A stretch of DNA of 17,114 nt from DASVDK01 sp036381125 [NCBI: Thermodesulfobacteriota bacterium] (lineage in GTDB: Bacteria; DASVDK01). The position numbers were made by a program, and so were the translations under genes. The notes below the pieces were generated by a model, which was not told where the DNA came from, did no database searches, and saw only the letters and a list, made by a program, of their open reading frames with translations. Positions 13,663 through 17,114 of the stretch are shown in pieces. Where the stretch lies: assembly GCA_036381125.1 (NCBI GenBank), contig DASVDK010000029.1, positions 1-17,114 on the forward strand, written 5' to 3'. The stretch's first letter is position 1. Every line of letters starts with the position of its first letter.

Positions 13663-14133
13663 ATGCCGACCGTTGAGGAGCACCTCGCGACCCTGGGGAA
13701 GACGCCCGACGACCTGGCACGCCTGATCGAGGGGGCCTCGGAGGCCCGGTTGACGACCCGCCCGGCGCCGGACGCCTGGGCCCCGACCGAGGTCCTCTGC
13801 CACCTCCGCGACACGGAGGAGTCGTTCTCGACGCGGCTCTCCCTGACGCTCGACAACGACGACCCCCGCTGGCCCCCCGGTGGAGACGCCGATCGCTGGG
13901 CGAGCGAGCGCCAGTACCTGCGCTGCGACGGCCGGCTCGCGCTGGCCGCGTTCGCCCGCCGGCGCGCCGAGTCGCTCGCGCGCCTCGGGGCGCTCGCGCC
14001 CGAGCAGTGGTCGCGGACCGGGACGCACCCGAAGCGGGGGAAGATGACCCTCCGCGACCTGGTCGAGTTCTGGGCCTGGCACGACGGCAACCACGTGGCC
14101 CAGCTCGCCAGGGCCCTGCGCGGAGAGCCGTAG
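13663..14133 (+). CDS. DinB-family protein
   Basis: This 156-aa protein has the four-helix DinB/YfiT-like fold signature. The three metal-binding histidines are His47 in EVLCHLRDTE, and His140 and His144 in WAWHDGNHVAQL, correctly placed in helix 2 and the last helix. The early segment APDAWAPTEV and the closing MTLRDLVEFW are also typical. DinB-like proteins bind a divalent metal and include thiol transferases (such as bacillithiol or mycothiol S-transferases) as well as many uncharacterised members; the exact role is unknown. The ATG at 13663 is preceded by AGGAGGGA with good spacing. An ATG at 13646 is out of frame. A methyltransferase gene follows 49 bp later in the same direction. Confidence 0.9.
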   Translation: MPTVEEHLATLGKTPDDLARLIEGASEARLTTRPAPDAWAPTEVLCHLRDTEESFSTRLSLTLDNDDPRWPPGGDADRWASERQYLRCDGRLALAAFARRRAESLARLGALAPEQWSRTGTHPKRGKMTLRDLVEFWAWHDGNHVAQLARALRGEP

Positions 14134-14182
14134 GGGCCGGTCCCCGCGCGCCGGTTGTCCCGCCGCCCCGGGGAGGCGTACG

Positions 14183-15010
14183 ATGACCTCGGGAGACCGG
14201 GACATGACGGATCGACCTGCCGAGACGTGGTCCGGCGCGGACGCCTACGAGCGGTACGTGGGGCGCTGGAGCCGGCTCGTGGCCGCGGACTTCGTCGCGT
14301 GGCTCGGTCGGCCGCCCGGCGCCGCCTGGCTCGACGTGGGGTGCGGGACCGGCGCCCTCGGCGAGACCGTCCTTGCCCTCGCCGCGCCGGCGCGCGTGGA
14401 GGGGGTCGACCGCTCGGCGGCGTACGTCGCCCACGCGCGGGCCCGTCTCGGGGGCCCCAGGGCGGCATTCGCCGAAGCGGACGCCGAGCGCCTCCCGCAC
14501 GCGGACGGGACGTTCGACGTCGTCGTCTCGGGCCTGATGCTGAACTTCGTCGCGCGCCCCGAGGTCGCCCTGACCGAGATGGCGCGGGTCGTCCGGCCGG
14601 GCGGCGTCGTCGGGGCGTACGTCTGGGACTACGCGGGGGGGATGGAGTGCATGCGCCGCTTCTGGGACGCCGCGGCGGCGCTCGACCGGGAGGCCGCGGA
14701 GCTCGACGAGGGGCGCCGCTTCCCGCTCTGCCGACCCGAGGCGCTCGAGGCGCTGTTCCGAGGCGCGGGTCTGGCCGAGGTCGCGTCGCGGGCGATCGAC
14801 GTGCCGACGCGGTTCCGCGACTTCGACGACTACTGGTCGCCCTTCCTCGGCGACCAGGGCCCGGCGCCGGGCTACGCCGCGAGGCTCGACGAGGCGCGGC
14901 GGGCGAGGCTTCGCGAGCGACTGCGCGCGGCGCTGCCGACCGGCGCCGACGGCGCCATCGACCTCGTCGCCCGCGCATGGGCCGTCCGCGGGGTGAGGCC
15001 GGGCGCGTAG
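14183..15010 (+). CDS. Class I SAM-dependent methyltransferase
   Basis: This 275-aa protein has motif I, LDVGCGTGAL (50-59), the acidic end of strand 2 in VEGVDRS (about 72-78), the motif EADAERLPHADGTFDVVVSG (about 98-117) and the post-motif EMARVVRPGGVV. These are the UbiE/Methyltransf_11-type Rossmann features, so it transfers a methyl group from SAM to a small molecule or other acceptor that I cannot name. The ATG at 14183 has GGGGAGG 7 nt upstream. A second in-frame ATG at 14204 with a weaker GGGAG is the alternative. There is no signal peptide or membrane segment, so it is cytosolic. The DUF3565 gene follows 50 bp later, with its own probable leaderless promoter. Confidence 0.92.
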   Translation: MTSGDRDMTDRPAETWSGADAYERYVGRWSRLVAADFVAWLGRPPGAAWLDVGCGTGALGETVLALAAPARVEGVDRSAAYVAHARARLGGPRAAFAEADAERLPHADGTFDVVVSGLMLNFVARPEVALTEMARVVRPGGVVGAYVWDYAGGMECMRRFWDAAAALDREAAELDEGRRFPLCRPEALEALFRGAGLAEVASRAIDVPTRFRDFDDYWSPFLGDQGPAPGYAARLDEARRARLRERLRAALPTGADGAIDLVARAWAVRGVRPGA

Positions 15011-15048
15011 CGCGACCGGGCCGGCGGGCGAAGCGCGGCCGTTTCGGG

Positions 15049-15054
15049 TAGCCT
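15049..15054 (+). promoter_or_regulatory. Candidate -10 box of a leaderless promoter (DUF3565 gene)
   Basis: TAGCCT ends 6 nt before the ATG at 15061, and no ribosome binding site lies between. Transcription starting at the usual distance from a -10 box would begin at or next to the ATG. No clear -35 box is present. Confidence 0.4.
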
Positions 15055-15060
15055 CTGGCC

Positions 15061-15270
15061 ATGGCCAGGCGGCGGATCGTCGGCTTCCATCAGGACGAGG
15101 AGCGCCACTGGGTGGCCGACCTCGAGTGCGGCCACGGGCAGCACGTTCGCCACAGGCCGCCGTGGCAGGTGCGGCCGTGGGTGACCACGCCCGAGGGGCG
15201 CGCGCGCATGCTCGGCGCCCGGCTCGAGTGCGTGCGATGCGAGGGCGCGTCGTCGGACGCCGTGACGTAG
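15061..15270 (+). CDS. DUF3565 small zinc-binding-type protein
   Basis: This 69-aa protein matches the DUF3565 pattern closely. It opens RRRIVGFHQDEERHWVADL, continues CGHGQHVRHRPPWQ (23-36), then RPWVTTPEGR, and ends with CVRC (57-60). Cys23, His25, His28, His31, Cys57 and Cys60 could bind zinc. The family is short, widespread in proteobacteria-like genomes and without an established role; some members are fused to or lie next to methyltransferases, and one lies just upstream here. There is no Shine-Dalgarno sequence; the -10-like box 6 nt before the ATG suggests a leaderless transcript. Its stop is only 15 bp from the stop of the convergent secreted-protein gene. Confidence 0.88.
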   Translation: MARRRIVGFHQDEERHWVADLECGHGQHVRHRPPWQVRPWVTTPEGRARMLGARLECVRCEGASSDAVT

Positions 15271-15285
15271 CCGGGGCAGGCGCGT

Positions 15286-15600
15286 CTACCTGGGGCTCGC
15301 CGAGGGCGATGCGGCCGGCGTCCCGTCGGAGCCTCTCCAGGCGCCCGACTGGCCGGTCGTCGTCCCCGACCCGCCGGCCGCCGGCTGACCGGCCTGACCC
15401 GCTTGCCCGGTCGTTGCCGGCTGGCCGGTCGCGCCCGGCGGCCTCCCGGAGCCTTCCGACAGGATCTGCTCGGCGGTCGGGAACTGGCTCGGCACCTCCG
15501 TCGGGCTCGGGCCGTAGCCGCCGGTTGCGGCCTGACCGAACGCGGGGGCGGCCCCGAGGAGCGTGGCGCCGACGACCGCCAGGGCTGGTGCCGATCTCAT
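15286..15600 (-). CDS. Small secreted low-complexity protein
   Basis: This 104-aa protein has a signal peptide (MRSAPALAVVGATLLGAAPA, likely cut near FGQA, residues 21-24). The mature part is Gly/Pro/Gln/Thr/Ser-rich and probably disordered, with repeated TGQ or AGQ triplets at 58-72 and 82-84. The only ordered-looking piece is VPSQFPTAEQILSEGSGRP (36-54). I prefer the ATG at 15600 because GGAGGA lies 8 nt upstream within the longer frame; an ATG at 15618 would add six residues ahead of the signal peptide. I do not recognise a family; it may be a periplasmic or surface protein. It is convergent with the DUF3565 gene and divergent from the cobalamin-binding-like gene. Confidence 0.65.
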   Translation of the reverse strand: MRSAPALAVVGATLLGAAPAFGQAATGGYGPSPTEVPSQFPTAEQILSEGSGRPPGATGQPATTGQAGQAGQPAAGGSGTTTGQSGAWRGSDGTPAASPSASPR

Positions 15601-15719
15601 CGCGTCGTCCTCCGTCATGCCTCGAGGCGCCTCGACCGGGAGCCGCGCGCACGTGCGCCGTGGCGCGTCGCAGGCGGTGCGCCCCGGCGTCGTCAGCCTC
15701 GACGGGGCCGAGGGCTCGT

Positions 15720-15748
15720 TTGCCGCGCCGGGGCCGGGCGGTTAGGAT
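15720..15748 (+). promoter_or_regulatory. Promoter of the cobalamin-binding-like gene
   Basis: TTGCCG (15720-15725, four of six to TTGACA) and TAGGAT (15743-15748, four of six to TATAAT) are 17 bp apart. The -10 ends 6 nt before the ATG at 15755, so the mRNA is probably leaderless. AGGA inside the -10 could instead be read as a weak ribosome binding site if transcription started further upstream. Confidence 0.5.
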
Positions 15749-15754
15749 GAGCAC

Positions 15755-16684
15755 ATGCGCATCGTCTCCCTCCTGCCCAGCGCGACGGAGATCCTGTTCC
15801 TGCTCGGCCTCGGCGACCAGGTCGTCGGGGTGAGTCACGAGTGCGACTACCCGGCGGAAGCCGCCAGCCGCCCGGCGCTCGTCCGCCCGGCCGTCGATCC
15901 CACGCTCCCCAGCGCCGAGATCGACCGCCAGGTGTCGGCCAGGCTGGCCGCCGGGCAGGGTCTGTACCTGCTCGACGAGGCGCGCCTGGCCGACCTCGCG
16001 CCCGATCTCGTCGTCACGCAGGCCCTCTGCGACGTCTGCGCGGTCAGGCACGACGAGGTGCTCGAGGCGGCGGCGCGGCTGCCGTCGCGTCCCGCCGTGG
16101 TCTCGCTCCTGCCGTCGAATCTCGCCGACGTGATGGGCGACATCCGGCGCGTTGCGGAGGCCACGGGACGGGTGCGAGAGGCCGCGCGCGTGGTGGCCGA
16201 CCTCGAGGCGCGGATCGATGCCGTGCGGCAACGGGTGGCGGGGGCCGACCGTCCGGTCACGGCCGCGATCGAGTGGCTCGACCCGATCATGATCGGCGGC
16301 CACTGGGTGCCCGAGCAGGTGAGCATCGCCGGCGGGACCGATCCGCTCGGCCGGGCGGGGGTGCCGTCGGCGAAGGTCGAGTGGCAGGCGGTGGTCGACG
16401 CGCGGCCCGAGGCGCTCGTCCTCATGCCGTGCGGCTTCGACCGGGAGCGCACGACGCGCGAGGCGCCGGCGGTCTCGCGCCGGCCGGGGTTCGCCGACCT
16501 GCCCGCGGTCCGGGCGGGCCGCGTCTTCGCGGTGAACGGCCACGCGTACTTCAACCGGCCGGGACCCCGACTGGTCGACGGGATCGAGCTGCTCGCGCAC
16601 CTCCTCCACCCGGAGCTGGTCTCCTGGCCCGCGGGGCTTCCGGCGTCGGCCGGCGGCCCGCTCGCCGCGCGGAGCGGTTCGTGA
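15755..16684 (+). CDS. Cobalamin-binding / BtuF-like periplasmic-binding-fold protein
   Basis: This 309-aa protein opens RIVSLLPSATEILFLLGLGD, the standard start of the BtuF/Peripla_BP_2 fold. It continues with SHECDYP (27-33) and TQALCDVCAV (88-97), signatures of a subfamily often annotated as cobalamin-binding protein. EWLDPIMIGGHWVPEQ (173-188) and the C-terminal FAVNGHAYFNRPGPRLVDGI are also typical. It has no signal peptide, unlike true BtuF, so it is predicted to be cytoplasmic and to act outside an ABC importer; no permease or ATPase is adjacent. The ligand, whether corrinoid or other metal chelate, is not proven by sequence. It overlaps the downstream rhodanese start by 3 bp (GTGA), so the two are probably translated together. 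Confidence 0.88.
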   Translation: MRIVSLLPSATEILFLLGLGDQVVGVSHECDYPAEAASRPALVRPAVDPTLPSAEIDRQVSARLAAGQGLYLLDEARLADLAPDLVVTQALCDVCAVRHDEVLEAAARLPSRPAVVSLLPSNLADVMGDIRRVAEATGRVREAARVVADLEARIDAVRQRVAGADRPVTAAIEWLDPIMIGGHWVPEQVSIAGGTDPLGRAGVPSAKVEWQAVVDARPEALVLMPCGFDRERTTREAPAVSRRPGFADLPAVRAGRVFAVNGHAYFNRPGPRLVDGIELLAHLLHPELVSWPAGLPASAGGPLAARSGS

Positions 16685-17114
16685 CGCGCGGCAACCCGGA
16701 CCTCCTCTGGACGCCCGAGACGCTCGCGGCCCGCATGGAGGCCGACCCGCGGCTCCTCGTGCTCGACACCCGCTTCCCCGAGCAGTTCGCGATGGGGCAC
16801 CTCCCCGGCGCCACGGCGTGCGACGTCTGGGCCATCTCGTTCCACGACACGCGGCCCGGCTGCGCGGAGGCGTTCCTCTACACGCTCCAGCACTACCTGG
16901 AGATCCGGGGGGTCACGCTCGACCGTCCGGTCTGCTGGTACTCCGACTTCACGGACCTCAAGGCGGCGCGCGGCTTCTGGATCCTCGACTACTTCGGGCA
17001 CGACGACGTGCACGTCCTCGACGGCGGCTACAACGCCTGGGTCGCGGCCGGCATGCCGGTCACCCGCGACGCCGTGCCGCCGACGGCGGCGGTCCTCACG
17101 CCGAGGCCGAGGCG
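16681..17114 (+). CDS. Rhodanese-like sulfurtransferase, 3' end beyond window
   Basis: A GTG start at 16681 overlaps the preceding stop and opens a frame of at least 144 codons that leaves the window. It contains a rhodanese domain: LLVLDTRFPEQFAMGHLPGA (25-44), then VCWYSDFTDLKAARGFW (84-100) and LDYFGHDDVHVLDGGYNAWV (102-121). In the position of the active-site loop it has SDFTDLKA with no cysteine, so this domain is probably catalytically silent. In tandem rhodaneses (thiosulfate or mercaptopyruvate sulfurtransferases) the N-terminal domain is inactive and the C-terminal one carries the cysteine, so a second domain is expected past the edge. Coupling to the cobalamin-binding-like gene is suggested by the overlap. 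Confidence 0.85.
   Translation, partial: MTRGNPDLLWTPETLAARMEADPRLLVLDTRFPEQFAMGHLPGATACDVWAISFHDTRPGCAEAFLYTLQHYLEIRGVTLDRPVCWYSDFTDLKAARGFWILDYFGHDDVHVLDGGYNAWVAAGMPVTRDAVPPTAAVLTPRPR

Noticed and set aside
13343-16609. Long minus-strand open frame across DinB, methyltransferase and cobalamin-binding-like genes
   Set aside because: It is an antisense shadow of the same kind; the plus-strand genes have clear family motifs and ribosome binding sites.

Overview
The window is very GC-rich. Real reading frames end almost every codon in G or C, so long open frames appear on both strands. Gene content points to a free-living, GC-rich bacterium: a TldD/TldE pair, a bacterial PolX, MoeA, a Tat-exported cyclase-like protein, DinB, DUF3565 and DUF2059 proteins, and IS110 and REP-associated transposase debris. 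An uncultivated soil or subsurface lineage such as Rokubacteria/Methylomirabilota, or a deltaproteobacterial relative, would fit. That placement is inference from gene style; there is no rRNA or marker gene here to prove it. I found no tRNA, rRNA, CRISPR array or intact mobile element.

Layout. (1) 271-2174: an alpha/beta hydrolase of the non-haem chloroperoxidase/arylesterase type converges on a Tat-signal cyclase-family protein. (2) 2420-9113: a tight six-gene rightward run of tldD-like, tldE/pmbA-like, an unrecognised 161-aa protein, a PolX-type protein, moeA and a VOC protein. Gaps are 3, 13, 5, 17 and -4 bp, so it is almost certainly one operon. (3) 9180-9757: a good sigma70-type promoter and a secreted DUF2059 protein. 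(4) 9758-11956: a region of genomic debris holding an internally deleted IS110 transposase, a broken REP-associated tyrosine transposase, REP-like palindromes, a PIN-domain scrap, and a rearranged partial second copy of the moeA/VOC junction. (5) 11957-13574: an aldo/keto reductase and a putative lipoprotein, both leftward. (6) 13663-17114: DinB, a SAM methyltransferase, a DUF3565 zinc-binding protein, a small secreted low-complexity protein (leftward), a cobalamin-binding-like protein and a rhodanese that runs off the right edge.

How the parts relate. TldD and TldE normally form a heterodimeric metalloprotease, with TldD carrying the zinc site; that division of labour is visible here. MoeA inserts molybdenum into molybdopterin. 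The operon therefore combines peptide processing, a DNA-repair-like nuclease and cofactor synthesis, with no obvious single pathway.

The most noteworthy observations are: a PolX whose polymerase catalytic aspartates all appear to be lost while its PHP nuclease domain is intact; the debris region, where a moeA/VOC fragment with a 107-bp deletion abuts a truncated PIN gene; the REP-like repeats with alternative hairpin pairings; and three genes with a TA-N3-T box exactly 6 nt before the ATG, suggesting leaderless transcripts. I did not find a convincing, wholly new multi-gene system.
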